Numbered from the stretch's first letter, positions 1-11,990 are shown. The stretch is DNA of 64,000 nt from Lactarius indigo (GCA_025766275.1 JAFKAC010000018.1:868001-932000); one strand, 5' to 3'. The notes: a model not told the origin generated them from the sequence alone. A program made the numbers and translations.

Positions 1-297
1 GTCGGTATAGTGAGTGATACGCCCTGACTTATTTTCTGTGTTGTCAATGTTCCATATTTTCTTTGGGACATCGAGTGGTCTTGTCCCAAGTCCCATCCTT
101 TTTGCGGAGGAGGGTTTCATGAAGCAATGAGTTGCTCCTGAGTCAACTAGTGCTCATATGTCGGCCATTGCGTAACTGGTGCAAATCGATACTGGAACTC
201 TCATAGAACGGTAGCGAGTCATGATTACACTGTTACAATTAACTGCCCTCACCCAGGCCGATGGGTTCAGGCGTCCTGAAAACCCTCCTTCTTCCAC
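1..297 (-). pseudogene. pol: Pol N-terminus of element A (protease region), truncated and broken
   Basis: The frame reads the linker that follows the Gag-Pol frameshift and then the retropepsin motif LVDSGAT, homologous to the B Pol N-terminus. Just before this motif the arginine codon after ADI is TGA where B has CGA, so translation would end there. The rest of pol lies beyond the window edge. Confidence 0.85.
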
Positions 298-2222
298 AAC
301 TGTTGGAGGATGATGTCTTTTACGTCGTCCGATTCCCCTGCTACTCCGTTGAGCCAGTCACTGGCGCACTGTTGAGGGGGTACATCTTGAACCGCCCTGG
401 TAGCGACTTCTGGTTCCTGTTGATGGTAGTCGGTATCGACATACCGACTAGTTGATGCTTGAGGTTGATAACCTCCCCATGGCTGTCTACAATCACGGGC
501 CATGTGTCCGTCCTTTCCACAGTTATAACACGTGACTGGCCTTTGGTTATTACGTCCTCCTCCTTTCTGGAGGAAACCTCCTCTTGGTCAGTATGGCGGG
601 CGAGGAGCGAGTATGTCTTCAGCTCCTGCAAGTCGCCCTCGAATTCGATCTGCGGAGGTATCCATTGCATTTGGATCCCGGGGTAGATTTCTTGGTTGCC
701 AGGAGCTCCTTGGTGGCCCCTGCCACTGTCGTTGTTGACAGGGTCGTCCCTGCCCTTGCCCTTGTGGGACCCCTTTGTTTAGCACCACCTTGAGGTGAAG
801 ATATTGTTGTTGACAAGTGGTGGCTGCCTCTTTCCACTCGCGGTAGTTTCGAGGGTTGTCAAGGGTATAGACCTTTTCATACAGGTCTTTGGGTAGTCCG
901 CTCGCGAATAAATCAAGTGTTTGCGGATCGTCGAGTCTGTACTGAGCGCGGCATATTAACTGTTCGAATTGGGTGCAATACTCATCTAGATTGCCTCCGA
1001 TCATTTTGACTCCTTTCTTGAGTTCGTACTGTGCTTGCTCTTGTTCCATGGTGTTGCGGAAGCGCTGCATGAAGCTGCGCGTGACTTCGTTCCATAATCC
1101 TTCACTTGTGTGGGGTATCCCGGCTTGTATTTGGCCATTGAGCCATGTGAGCATTGCCAGTACCCATTCACTGACGTTGACGCCTTTAATATATGATAGG
1201 AAAAGTAAGGCGCGTTGGTATGGAGTCGCCATAATGCCTTCGTTGGCATTCATGCCCCAATAGACATGCCATTGGGTGAGAAACGCTTCAACTTTTGCGC
1301 GTTCTCTGTCGAATACTGTGGGTGCTTCACCAGCTAACTTGTTACTTGGAGGGGGAACAATAGGACCTGCACCTGGTAATCCTCCTCCTGGTGGTCCTCC
1401 TCCCGGTGGTCCTCCTGGGAATCCTCCAGGGAATCCCCCAAATCCAGGTCCTCAGGGTGGAGGTCCTCCACCTGGTAGGTCGCCGGGAGGTCCGCCTCCT
1501 CCACTGGGGGGATCGGGTACGTCTGGTCCGATGGCGCGATGGATTGCTACGTCGTCTTCAGTCATTCGATGACCGGTATATGGGTTGATAGGAGCTAGAT
1601 TAGCTCGTGATTCTTCTGCGATACATCTTTGCTCTTCTAGGGCTATTCGATCCCTTTCTTCGATGGTGAATCGTACCTCTTCTTGTGTAATGGTAGTTGT
1701 CATTGCAGCTGTTGGGCTATGAACGTGGATTACTTCTGGTTCGGGTTGGTGAATAGTAAGGGACTCAGTTTGTTGTATGATGTGTTCACCAATAGCTCCT
1801 AAGCTGGCGTCTTCCGCGGGCGTGTTTCCTCTGCTTGGTGACTGACTTTCAGAGGCTTCTTCTCCACTAATCCCTTCGTCTGTATGTTCTTGTGCTTGTC
1901 CGTCAATAGGACCATAGTCTGCACGGCTATTAAGCTCTCGTGCGTCGATATCACAGTTGTAGTTTCTTCCTGCTGGTCGTACGATATCCCAGCGATGATC
2001 TATGGGGTTCCAAGTAACCTCGGTCCAACAGAGGTGCTCGAAATTGAACTCAACGGGTCGGAAACGGTTGGGACCGTTAAACTCCACAAAGTATCCGGTG
2101 TCTTCTCCTTGTTCTCTCCACTGAGCCGCTTCAAGAAATCTTGTTGGTACGTTACGATCTCCTCGTCGTTCAATATGATAGGGACTGAAAGACATCCACT
2201 GGTCTCTGGTCGAATACGCCAC
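267..2222 (-). pseudogene. gag: Gag of element A, two in-frame TGA stops
   Basis: Gag polyprotein that would form the virus-like particle and bind element RNA. It aligns along its whole length with B Gag: conserved N-terminal domain (FNGPNRFRPVEFNFEHLCW), acidic linker, Pro/Gly-rich stretch, retrotransposon-gag core (LFLSYIKGVNVSEWVL and onward) and a knuckle region ending in MARDC. The reading frame is one register throughout but has TGA at about 1450 (in the Pro/Gly stretch) and about 586 (before PRGGF), both at positions that are CGA in B. The frame opens with GTG at 2222-2220, 8 nt after the primer-binding site, and no in-frame ATG occurs for roughly the first 170 codons. Confidence 0.9.
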
Positions 2223-2230
2223 GATTGAGA

Positions 2231-2241
2231 ATCTTGGTCTT
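2231..2241 (-). promoter_or_regulatory. Primer-binding site of element A (self-priming type)
   Basis: The minus strand reads AAGACCAAGAT two bases inside the 5' LTR end. It is the exact complement of ATCTTGGTCTT in the same LTR (2484-2474), where the transcript is predicted to start. Confidence 0.8.
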
Positions 2242-2243
2242 AA

Positions 2244-2750
2244 TGTTACGCTCCACTGGCGTTAGTCCGACTTGGACTCGGGAAGGGCGTAATCGACTTA
2301 GCGAAAGTTAGGCAAATGGGGATTTCGTATCAACCCAACGCAAGCTGAACAGGGGCACACCAGCGCACGCTGCAGCAAAGGTAAAGAAGATGGCTTCTTG
2401 GTAAGCCGAAGTGGAAGCACACTTAGTCCGAGACTAAGGCAGATGAAAAGGCAAGTCAAATGGTGGATTGAAGAAGACCAAGATGGGGACTCTTGGTCTT
2501 CCGAGTCTACTACTTATACAGATACACGCAGGCTTTAAAGCGCCGCTAGAACAGTCGGTAACCAGTAGCGTAACTAGCTCGAACCCTAGTACAGCTATCC
2601 TAGGAATGAGTCATACACGAGCCGCAATCACGTGCGAACTACTATGCTGACTGATACGATGTAAGAGTCCATGACTAATATCAATACCGGACCGTAGTCA
2701 TAACCGGTCATGAGTCGTGTGTAGTGAGTCATCAAGTCCGTACCGTAACA
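2244..2750 (-). repeat. 5' LTR of element A
   Basis: 507 bp, with ends TGTTACGG and CGTAACA as read on the minus strand. It is closely similar to the 508 bp LTRs of B. It contains an upstream TATA-like element and the predicted RNA start ATCTTGGTCTT at 2484. Confidence 0.9.
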
Positions 2751-3854
2751 GTTAAAGATTTCGCGGTTGCGGAGGACTTCTACTCGTGCTTGTTCTTTCC
2801 ATTCTGCCATGGTCGTCGGCCACTTGTCTCGTAACAAGATTCGGTGGTGAACGTTTGGTTGTAGGCCTGCTTTGAAGCAGGCAATGGTCCCCTTCACATT
2901 GGGCTCCCATTCGGCTGCGGCGGCGAGCCGTTCGAACGTTGCGATGTATGTGTCAATATCTCCCCCTCTCATTTCTAATTTCATCAGCTGGTCGTACGCG
3001 TTCTGTGATCATGTGGAATCTTTCCAGGCGTTCTTGAACGCTGTTTCGAACTCGTTCCACAGTCGTTCGTCTGTTTTGGCGATGGGATTGGTGGTGTTAC
3101 TGACTTTGTTTTCTAGTTCGGTTTCTTGCATGTCTACCCATGTGTCGATATTAGGTCCCCGCATGTACGACAGCGCGTGGATAACTCGGTTAAAGGGATT
3201 TGACATTGCGTCGACGCTTCTGTTCAAAATTTTGAATCGCTTGAATTCGCATAGGAACGCATCGCTCTTTGAGCGGTTGCCACTGAATATCGTTGGTGGG
3301 ACTCCTCGGAGTCCCCCACTGCTTGGTGGGTTTGGGGTTCCACTTGAGGCGGGTCCCCCTGTTGCGGGCGGGGCTGACATTGGGGTTGGTTGTGTTGTTA
3401 TGGGGGTAATCGGTCTTGGTGGGATAGTCGGAGGGAGGGGAGCGATTGTTTCAGGTTCTGTTGTGTTGTTTTGCTGGCTGAGCAATCGTCCTTCTCGGTA
3501 GATGGTTACTAGTTGGTCGTGATCAGGTAGTCCTATATCACTAGGTATCGGGTTTGCTGCGTGTAGTCTGCCGTTCACAAATCCTCCTGTGTGCCACCTA
3601 AGTCTGGAGAATACAAGGAGGTATGCTGTCTCTGATTCTTCGGGTTTGTAGTAATACCCTGGTCCGAAGTCTCGGGTAGTGGTCCAGACTGCGCTGCCGC
3701 GTGCTTCTTCTGATAAGTTGTTTGTGCTGGGGGGTACGGGGAAGGGGTACTGGGGACTCGGGGATTCAGGGTTCTCAGGGGCCAGTGGGTTTTCTGGTTC
3801 GGAATCCGAGGAGAGGATTCCGTATCTGTTGCTGGAAGGAATGGTGACTGTCCC
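2751..3854 (-). pseudogene. gag: Gag of element G, interrupted
   Basis: The frame is open from just after a TAG at 3857-3855. It passes through a Pro/Ser/Glu-rich N-terminus and a Gag N-domain (YYYKPEESETAYLLVFSRLR) to a capsid-like core (FKRFKILNRSVDAMSNPFNR; LWNEFETAFKNAW). A TGA at 3008-3006 interrupts the core, and the same frame then continues with GDIDTYIATFERLAAAAEW. It is cut at 2751 by the 5' LTR of A. No zinc knuckle is present because the C-terminus lies on the far side of A. The exact start is unclear, and no ATG precedes the conserved part. Confidence 0.75.
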
Positions 3855-3920
3855 CTATCTCAGGGGATGGTTTCTAGGTGTCAAGGGTTCGAGTAGCGAC
3901 TTGTATTGTAAGCAGGTGGT

Positions 3921-3931
3921 AGACTTGTCTT
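3921..3931 (-). promoter_or_regulatory. Primer-binding site of element G (self-priming type)
   Basis: The minus strand reads AAGACAAGTCT one base after the LTR terminus (CTTGACA). It is the exact complement of AGACTTGTCTT at 4157-4147, which lies 34 nt downstream of the TATATAAA box in the same LTR. Confidence 0.8.
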
Positions 3932-3932
3932 A

Positions 3933-4368
3933 TGTCAAGGCTCAGCGGAGCCTCGGTGCACGACGTGTGCTGACTAACGCAGGGGTTCTGCTGAGTTCGG
4001 AAACTCAGTGGCTGAGTGTGACTCTTGTTATAGCACAGAGTCCAAGCTTCGGAGATGATCCCCACTCAAGGGGGTCTAGTATGGATGATGAGAATAGAGA
4101 GGGGCACTCAGAAGAACAAGATGGTGATATTCGCTGATGAGAGATAAAGACAAGTCTAAGTAATACTGGGTTTTCATCTATGGTTTATATAGGTCCCTAG
4201 TGCATATATGACTAAGGGAACGGAAACATGGAGAACGTACTGGTGACAGTAGAGAAAAGGGTGAAACATGTATCAGTCATCGGACCATGAGTCGTCGGAG
4301 TATTCAGGAAGTAAAGAGAAAAGGAAGGAATATGGTAGAAAGTTCTAGATTGTTATGGGATCATGACA
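3933..4368 (-). repeat. 5' LTR of element G
   Basis: 436 bp with perfect short inverted ends TGTCA and TGACA. The minus strand carries a TATATAAA box (about 4191-4184) followed 34 nt later by the predicted transcription start at 4157. Confidence 0.85.
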
Positions 4369-4893
4369 GGTTCGACGGTTCAGCAGAGAGTTACCCCAAG
4401 GGAATGGGAAAACAATGTATACTGTGATGGTAAAGAAGTCGAGTCTAAGGATACAAGCTACTTAGGGCCATGACTTATATAGAAAAAGGTTTGTTTGTGC
4501 AGAACAAACAAATGGCGCAATCCGCAGCAGGTGTGGGAAACAACACAGCAATCTGCAGCAGGCACGGGAAAAAGAAGAAGATGTGCACAGCTCTCCGCAG
4601 TGAGTGTGAGAAGAAACAAGGATATAAAAGGCAAGTGAGACATGTCTCAAAGTTAAAAATAGAAATGAGACACCTGCCATAAAAGGGTGCATTTAGCCCA
4701 AGTATAGTAGTAATAAAGACTTATAAGGACAATGAGTGTCTCATTGTCTCACTTTGCACTAGGAGAGAATCTTAAGGCTCCTAGTGCACAGCAAGTCCGA
4801 AAAAGGGAAAGCCAAGAAAGGAAAGACTTTCCCGCGAATGCAAGTGTAAGTAAGAAACTAAGGTAAAGCCAAAAGCAAGTCCAGTCCGTAACA
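4369..4893 (-). repeat. 3' LTR of H, part remaining right of the G insertion
   Basis: About 525 bp nearly identical to 12167-12691 of the 5' LTR. Element G interrupts it; the remaining ~160 bp (corresponding to 12004-12166) should lie left of G, outside the window. A purine tract (AAGGGAGGGTAA on the minus strand, about 4894-4905) directly precedes it. Confidence 0.85.
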
Positions 4894-4930
4894 TTACCCT
4901 CCCTTCAGAGTCCTTGTCGTCTCGATGTCC

Positions 4931-5533
4931 CTAGAAACGATCGGTGCCAGGCTCAGGGTCATCAGTCTGTACGAGGTCATCATCAACCCAGTCAGAGTTG
5001 TAGTTCTCCGCAATGATCTCCCAGCAGCGATGAGTGCGAAGGAACTGGAATTGCCTGCGAACTCCGCACTTCCAGCACTGTTCATAGATGGGGCAGCGGA
5101 TCTCAGCATGTCCGGGGTCATGCCTAAAGCACTTGCCACACCACTTGTTGGCAGCATCTTCTTCTCCAGGTTGTTCTTCGAGTCAACGCCATAGGCACTT
5201 GTTGGGCCAGTGACCTGCACTCTGGCAATGGTAACAGTAGCACTTGGTCCGAGGGCAGTTGAAGCTGCGATGGTAGCGACTATCACAGCACTAGCACTGG
5301 TCTCCGTTGCGATTTTCTTGGAGGTGAGGCATCTCTACAGGTCCTCCAGGGCGAGGGGGAAAGGGAAGGTCTTGATGACGGAAGAGGCAAGGTCGCTGCC
5401 AGGTGTCAGCATAGTGTTCTGCAATCTGGGTATAGGCATGTGCAGCTTCCAGCCGACTGTGCACTCCATCAAGTTCTGCTATGGTGTTGAACAGCAGTCC
5501 ATGGACTCAGTTGCATTGAGCCTGCAGATCAGT
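4931..5533 (-). pseudogene. Element H Pol C-terminal extension with zinc-finger cysteines
   Basis: Minus-strand coding sequence between the solo LTR I and the H polypurine tract. The frame shows a helical segment (LFNTIAELDGVHSRLEAAHA), then CYCYHCQSAGHWPNKC, which fits a CCHC knuckle. A second Cys/His cluster follows (WCGKCFRHDPGHAEIRC and YEQCWKC) and an acidic end closes with a stop at 4931. It is broken by several stops (after DLQAQCN, near NGDQC and after NKCLWR). Removing LTR I joins it to the tail of H Pol, so it is probably the natural C-terminus of Pol or a third ORF. A zinc knuckle downstream of the chromodomain is unusual for gypsy elements. Confidence 0.6.
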
Positions 5534-5538
5534 GAACT

Positions 5539-6116
5539 TGTAACACCACTACAGGGGCGTTGTGTACGACCTGTACTGAGTCAGTCGAATTGCGGTAGCG
5601 CAAGCTCCAAGGCTTGGCTTCAGCAAGATGATGCACAAGGATCACAAGGACAGTAGTCACTTGGATCGTAGAGGAAGGCCAAGACTCGAAGGTCTGGCAA
5701 AGGCAAAGAGTTCGCGAGACAATGAGGGCACAAAGGCATTCGAGTGTAGTATTACACAAGAAGTCTAGTCTACCATACAAGCTAGATATGACTAGGGTTA
5801 AATAGAGGTTGTACTGTGTGGCGGCTACAAACAGATGGCGCCATCGCTCAGTTAAGGAATAAAGGGATATACATAAAGGGAACAAGGCATAGATATATTG
5901 AGGATAGAGGCGAATCACGTGGGGTTGTGTGTGAGTGGGAACCGATCGGAAACTAGCACATGTTGAACTTTATCAAAAGGGAACATCGATAAGTAAGGCA
6001 CGCGATAGGAACCGGGTAATTGTATAGTCCACGTAATTGTACAGGGCTCATATAGTATTGGGAAAGGAAAAGGAATGGTGACATGTGAAAGGACGAGTCC
6101 AAGGAAAATCGTAACA
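5539..6116 (-). repeat. Solo LTR I inside H
   Basis: 578 bp, minus orientation, ends TGTTACGA and GTGTTACA, flanked on both sides by GAACT (5534-5538 and 6117-6121). This is an exact 5-bp target duplication. It holds TATTTAA (minus, 5804-5798) and, about 33 nt downstream, AGACTAGACTT (5771-5761), the expected RNA start by analogy with the other families. No internal region is present, so LTR-LTR recombination has removed the element body. Confidence 0.88.
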
Positions 6117-6121
6117 GAACT

Positions 6122-9100
6122 GCCTCTGGAGCATAGCCTGCTGGTCCAAACAGTGGCGAAGGTGAGAGATCTCTGCATGTAGCTGTGGGGAATTGAGGTC
6201 CCTCAGGGCCTCATCTACAGCATATGCCCGCGGATTGTCACGTGAGAGTTGCTGCATCTGATCATCTGACATGACCTGTGGCATGGCTCCTGGGAGACTA
6301 TCCAGGTACACAGGTTCTCCATAGACCGGTTGACCTCGGCCCATACAGCCCTTGACATCTTGGCAGTTACCAGTGTAGGCAATGTACTTTGCTAAGACTT
6401 TAGTGCCATCAGGTTGGTTGATGTAAAGGGGGTGGAAACGGGCTGAGGTCTCTATATTGGGGAAGAAGGGGAGGCCTGGGTGGTCGTCGTCTTCATCAGG
6501 GTCGTTGTTGGTAGTGGCAGCCACACGCTCATAGTCAATAGGGGCATCCTCCAGTGGAGGCATTGATGAGTGGGAGATTACAGAGACCGGGGGAGAGTCA
6601 GGAGGAGGGGTGGAAGGAGGGAGCGGAGGAGGAGTAGCAGTTGGTTCAGGAGGGGGAGAGAGAGAGGACCTAGGGACTAAGTTGGGATGCCCATCAAAAC
6701 TTTCTAACAGTGCAACCAGTGCCGGATTGACATCCATGGTGGTTTGTTGTTCTGGGGTAGGGGGTCGAGAAAAGAATCCTTGTTCTATGGAGCGTTCGAC
6801 GAGGGCTTCAACTGAGGAGGAGTGAGAAGGCATTGTGTGCAAAGATGTGAGAGTAGAGGAGTGGGGGTCTTTTCCATCCAGTCTTGCACTTCTTATATGT
6901 GAGGAGGGCGCTCCTTCGGCGTTTGGGTGTAGTCGGAAGAAGTCTTGAATTGCTTCAGGGGCTGATACATTTTCCTCCGGTTCCCACAAGTTGTCACTGT
7001 CAGGGAAGCCCTTCCATTTGATGAGGTAATGGAGTTTACGTCATCGCCCCTTCTTGGCAGAGTCTAGAACTTTCTCTACTTCCCATTCTTCTTCTCCATT
7101 TATTATGTCAGGTGGAGGTCGTGGGAAGTTTTCTCCATGGAGCGGCGTTTCCTTATATGGTGTAAGTAGGTTGGCATGGAACACAGGGTGGATCTTCCAT
7201 TGCAGGGGTAGGGCGAGTTTATAGTTGACCGGTGACAGGACTTTGGTAATCTTGAAGGGTCCGTGTCATTTTGGGGCTAGTTTGGCAGTTGGATGACTAG
7301 TCCTTATGTTTGTTCCTTCTAGCCACACCATTTCTCCTTCTTGGTATGGTTCAAACTTGGAGGGTCGCTGTGCTAGGGAATCTTGTGCTTTCTTCAGGTT
7401 GTCCTGAGCTTCCTTCCTCTTGTTCTTCAGTTCTTCAAGACATTGTCCTACACTTGGAACTGGGGAGGGTTTTGGCGTCCATGTGGTGCGTGGGAGTTTT
7501 CCCATGATTAGTTCAAATGGGGGAATTCGGGTTGTAGCGTTGGGCCAGGAGTTATGAGCAAATTCTGCCATTGGTAACCAGGTTACCCAATCGTCCTGTC
7601 TTGCATTACACCAAAACCTTAGGTACTGTTCTAACCATTGGTTTGTTCGTTCTGACTGTCCATCTGTTTGTGGGTGGTATGCTGTTGAGATGTTCTGTTT
7701 GATATCTAAGGCTTTGCAGAGGGCTCTTGCAAACATTGATGTGAATCGTGGGTCTTGATCAGAAATGACCTTCTTGGGAAGGCCATAGTGGCAGTAGACG
7801 TGTTGTAAATAGAGTTGTGCAACTCCAGCTGCATCTATTGTTTCGTTGCAAGGGATGAATAAAGCTGCTTTTGAACAATTGTGATCTGTGACTGTGAGGA
7901 TTGTGTCATAGCCTTTTGACTTGGGTAATTTGACAATGAAGTCCATGCTGACAGTTTCAAATGGTTCTGTCATCTGTCCAAAAATGGGTGAAAGGCTTGG
8001 CTTCTTTGGGTGGGTGTTGACTTTATTGGCTTGGCATGCTGCGCATCCTTTGACATATTCTTCCACATCTTTCTTCATGCCAGGCCACCAGTAGTCCCAT
8101 GTTATCAGAGCCATTGTGTTTGAAATTCCAGGGTGTCCAGCACTTGGAAGGTCATGAAAAGCGTGAATTACCCCCCTCTTAAGGTTGTTGTTCCCTGCAA
8201 CAACCAAGCACTCATCTTTCCAGTGGAGCCCTGAGTGTTCTTTTAGGTTGTGGGTATCTATCCAGGTTTTGATATGTTCCTGGTCTAGGTTCTGTGTGAC
8301 ATAAGCCCATAGTTCTTGTTCCTGTGGCAGTTCCCTTGTAGCTTTGACAAATAGTTCTTCCAGAAGGACTGTTACATCCGAGTTGTCATGGGAACCATCA
8401 TCATAGTCTGGTCTTCTTGACAGGGCATCTGCCCGGGCATTCTTGGAGCCGGCAATGTGGTGGAGCTCTATATCAAATTCGGAGAGTTCCAGGACTTCTT
8501 GTGCTACTCGTCGGCTGATCTTGTGTGGTTCTTTCCAATATTGGAGGTTTGCATGGTCTGTGTACACCACTACCTTGTGAGGGGAGCCTGCTAGATATGC
8601 CCACCAGTGTTGTAGAGCCTGCACTATAGCCAGCAATTCTTGATCATAGATGTCATAATTTCGTTCTGCTGGTCCAAATGTCTGGGAGTAATAGGCCACT
8701 GGGTGGCAAATTCCTTGGTTATCCTTTTGGTAAAGCACCCCTCCATTGGCAAATCGGGATGCATCCACTTCCAATTCAAATTGTTTTTCCAAATCTGGTT
8801 GAATGAGCACAGGTTCCTTTCCAAGCAGGGTCTTGAGTGTGTCAAATGCCTTTTGACAGTCTTCCGTCCATTCCCATTTGGTGTCCTTTTTGAGTAGGTT
8901 GTTAAGGGGATGAGCAATCATGGAGAATCCTCAGATGAAGCGGCGATAGAAATTTGCAAATCCTTGAAAGGCATGGACTTCTTTGGTTGTTGTTGGAGTG
9001 GGCCAGTCATGTACACCCTGAACCTTAATCGGGTCCATTCGGACCCTCCCTTTTCCAATATGACACCCAGGTACTCTATGGACCTAACCTCAAAGGCGCA

Positions 9101-10441
9101 TTTCTCCAGTTTTAGGTAGAGATCATGTTCCTCTAGGCGTTCTAGAACTTGATGGACCACCTTGCGGTGTCTTTCCAGGTCATCAATAGTGGCAATAAGG
9201 ATGTCATCCATGTAGATTATGACTTCTCCGGTTAGGAGCATGTCACGGAATATTACGTTCATCATGGTCTGAAATGTGCTTGGCGAGTTGGTGAGTCCAA
9301 AGAACATGACACGTGGTTCAAACAGCCCCTGATTGGTTTTGAAGGCTGCCTTCCATTCATCTCCTTCTTTGATCAGGATGTTGTTGTAACCCCATCGGAT
9401 ATCAAATTTGGTAAACAACGCCGCATCCCAGACCTTGTCGATCAGTTCTGGGATTAAGGGGAGTGGGTATCAATTTTTGACAGTGTACTGGTTGATCCGT
9501 TGGTAGTCTTGGACAGGGCAAAGCTTTCCATCTTTCTTTTTGATGAAGAAGAAGGGGGACGAGTATGGGGATTTAGAGGGCTGGATATATCCCTTTTCAA
9601 GGTGTTCATTGAGGAATTTGGTAAGGACTTCATTTTCATCATGTGTTAGAGGGTATATTTTGCAATCAATAGTGGCTGGGGCATTTGGAGTGAGGTCAAT
9701 GGTGTGATCCCATGACCTGGTTGGGTGGGAATCGGTGGGAGTTCTCTTCACTGAAGACTTTCTGATGTTGTAGGTACTCCTTGGGGACCATTTCCTCTAG
9801 TGTTCTTTCAGTTTGATCTCGTGCCTTTTGCGCCAATTCTGAGGCCACCGTGGTTTTGCCAATGACCTCATCTTGGATAAATCTGAGGTAGAGTTCATCT
9901 CCTTCCTCATACCCACACTCTTCCAGGAATGTGCTCCACATTTTCCGGATGTGGATCTTTGGTTTGGGGGTGTCTTGTTTTTGGAGTCCTTGGGTAGTGA
10001 TAATGACAGGGAGGTGACTGGTGTCGATGGTGGAGTCCTTCCAGTTGCATTGGGGTTCAAAGGCAGCAAGCCAGGGGTATCCCAGGATCATTCGTTCTTC
10101 CCCTAGATTTGTCACCAGGAACCTCATGGGTAGTTTCTTGGATCCTGATTGGACATCTAGCATGGAGTATGCCATTAGTTCTCCTGCCTTATTAAGGGTT
10201 CCGTCGATATTCCAGATCTTCTTTGGGTTTGACAGGGGTATTGTCCCTATCCCCATTTGCTTCAGGAGTCTAGGGTCTATGAAATTGTCCGTAGCTCCAG
10301 AGTCTACTAGGACGTCTTGATCGGCTGTTTTGTGTGCAGTTTCCAGGTGTACAGGGACTTTCAAGGATCTATATTGGCTATATTGTACACTGGAAATGTT
10401 TAAAGCTCTAGCCCAGGCCGCCAGGTTCGAGCCTACAAGAA
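6122..10441 (-). pseudogene. pol: Pol of element H (PR-RT-RH-IN-chromodomain), broken
   Basis: Pol polyprotein of a chromovirus-type gypsy element. Domains in order: linker after Gag (AAWARALNISS), protease LVDSGATDNF (~10300), reverse transcriptase (KKKDGKL ~9530; FDIRWGYNN ~9400; IYMDDILIA ~9210), RNase H (ELEVDASRF ~8770; DALSRRPDYD ~8410), integrase zinc finger and core (CAACQANKVN ~8040; MDFIVKLP ~7940; SDQDPRF ~7760; DGQSERTNQWLEQ ~7650), chromodomain (LHYLIKWKGFPDSDN ~7020), then a long Pro/Ser/acidic tail interrupted by LTR I. TGA stops replace arginines at about 9475, 8923, 7265 and 7037, and a frameshift lies near 9050. Pol is in the -1 frame relative to gag, with GGATTTC at the overlap as a possible slippery site. 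Confidence 0.88.
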
Positions 10442-11983
10442 ATCCTTCTCAGCAAAGGCTTTCTCTACGAGCAGTGCTCGCACTTCCTCACTCTGTGCCA
10501 TCAGAGTTCCCCACATCTCATTTGCTAGTTCTTCTTTGGTCTTTGTGGTGGATGGTGTAGAGGGTGTAGTTGATGCTTCTGTGAGTTTGGCTGGTTTGTC
10601 AGGGTAGTTTCGTGATATGTGTCCCTGTTTCTTGCAACGGAAACAGCGCCCTTCTGCTTGGAGCTTCTGTTTTTTGGTTTCAGTGAGGGCTGCTCTTCCT
10701 GCAGCTCCTCTTTGAGTCCTTCCTATGTCCATTGCGTTTGGGTCACGTGGTTTGACTTTAAAGGCGTTGTTCCATTGCCCTTTAGTGAATCCGGCTTTAG
10801 TTTCCTTTTTGATCCCAAAGCGATTTTGGAGATTGATGAAGTCTTGATTGTGCTTTCTGGCTGATTGGGTCCATTCTTTCCAGTCATCTGGGTGGTCAAA
10901 CTGTATGATGTTCCTGACCAGTTTTTCAGGTAGACCCCATGAGAAAATATCCAGGGTTCCTTCTTCATCTGCACCATATCCTGCCTTCTTTGCAAGGGCG
11001 GCGAACTGAGCAATATAGGTGTCAAGGTCTCCATTCTCCATTTTGACTGCTTGGAGTGCCTTCTGTGCCTTCTGCTTCTCTGCAACGTCTGTGTAAGCAG
11101 CCTGGAAGCGATCTAGGATGGTGATTCACAGGTCTTCTTCTGTTGTAGCCCGTCCTCCAGCAAGTTCATCAGTAAGCCAGTCACTTTGTTCCATAACCCA
11201 GTCATCAACCAAGTCTCCTCATATTAGGGAGAGGAAGACAATGCATCTGAGATAGGGGTTTCTCATTTGCTCGATTGATCCATTGAGGGCCTGGTAGAAG
11301 GTGAACTCTTTTAGGAACTTCTTGCTGTGGGCTCGGTCTCCAGTGAATTCTTTTGGTGGTAGGCCTGTTAATTTGTCTCCAGCAGGAGGGGGGGCTAAAG
11401 GTGGGGTTCTTCCAGCAGGGATTCCTCCACCGCCTCCACCTCCACCTCCACCTCCTCCTTTGCTACTGCCACCTCCACTAGGGGTGTGGGTGATTGAGGT
11501 GTTGATTTGTGTGGCTGTGCTTGTCATTCTAATGCTTGAGTTTGTTGGTGTGTGAGCACCTGAATATATGGGTTCTTGTGGGGCTAAAGAGGGGACACCT
11601 GACGTAGCTTCCACTGATGCAACAGGGGATTGATGTTGATCCAAATCCTGAGCGGGTTCTTCTGTATCTGAGTCAACAACTATGCCAACTGGGTTGTTTC
11701 TATATGGACCAAGTCCAAATTCTAGTGGTACTGGTTTGACAGAGAACCACTTGTGGTCTTTGGATGATTGTGCGATGACTACCCAAAGTCGTTTGTCTTC
11801 TATGTATTCAATAGGAATATATCCATTGTCTTCTTTGCTCCAAACGTAATATCCTTCAGTTTCGTTGTAGGTTTTCCAGATGGCTACACCCTTGATGTTG
11901 TCAGAGAGATTGTCTTCTGTTCTTCTGGTGATGAATTCTGGTTTGAACTGAGAACGGCTCCTGCTTCCTAGTTTTGAAGCCAG
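10433..11983 (-). pseudogene. gag: Gag of element H, two stops and a damaged zinc knuckle
   Basis: The frame is open upstream into the primer-binding region and has no ATG. CTG at 11983-11981 lies in the context CCACCCTGG and is the best start I can see. It is followed by an N-domain (YYVWSKEDNGYIPIEYIED), a long poly-Gly stretch (~11440), the capsid core (FTFYQALNGSIEQMRNPYLR; GDLDTYIAQFAALAKKAGYG) and the nucleocapsid motif CFRCKKQGHISRNY, where the last knuckle cysteine is Tyr. TGA stops at about 11217 and 11124 interrupt the core. It ends in EKDFL. Confidence 0.82.
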
Positions 11984-11990
11984 GGTGGAG

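Larger units (their letters stand above)
1..2750 (-). mobile_element. Ty3/gypsy element A (alpha family), 5' part, decayed
   Basis: This is the 5' portion of a minus-strand LTR retrotransposon closely related to the intact element B. In transcription order it holds the 5' LTR, primer-binding site, gag and the first ~100 codons of pol, and then runs off the left edge. It was inserted into the gag of element G; the flank after its LTR is GTTAA, and the partner duplication would lie outside the window. Gag and pol carry TGA stops where B has CGA, so the copy is dead. Confidence 0.93.
2751..4368 (-). mobile_element. Ty3/gypsy element G, 5' LTR plus part of gag
   Basis: A different gypsy family from A and B, on the minus strand. 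It has a complete 5' LTR (3933-4368), a primer-binding site (3921-3931) and gag until the insertion of A. It sits inside the 3' LTR of H: H LTR similarity begins exactly where the G LTR ends. Confidence 0.85.

Noticed and set aside
2231..2241. tRNA-primed PBS
   Set aside because: The site does not begin with TGG, the complement of a tRNA CCA end, and an exact complement exists in the LTR at the RNA start; I could not search tRNAs of the genome.
3679..4137. 152-codon plus-strand ORF over the G LTR and gag start
   Set aside because: It spans the LTR boundary, PBS and Gag in antisense; not a gene.
4462..4692. Short ORFs in the H LTRs (same in 12260-12490)
   Set aside because: They are repeated because the LTR is repeated, overlap the TATA box and RNA start, and have no coding character.
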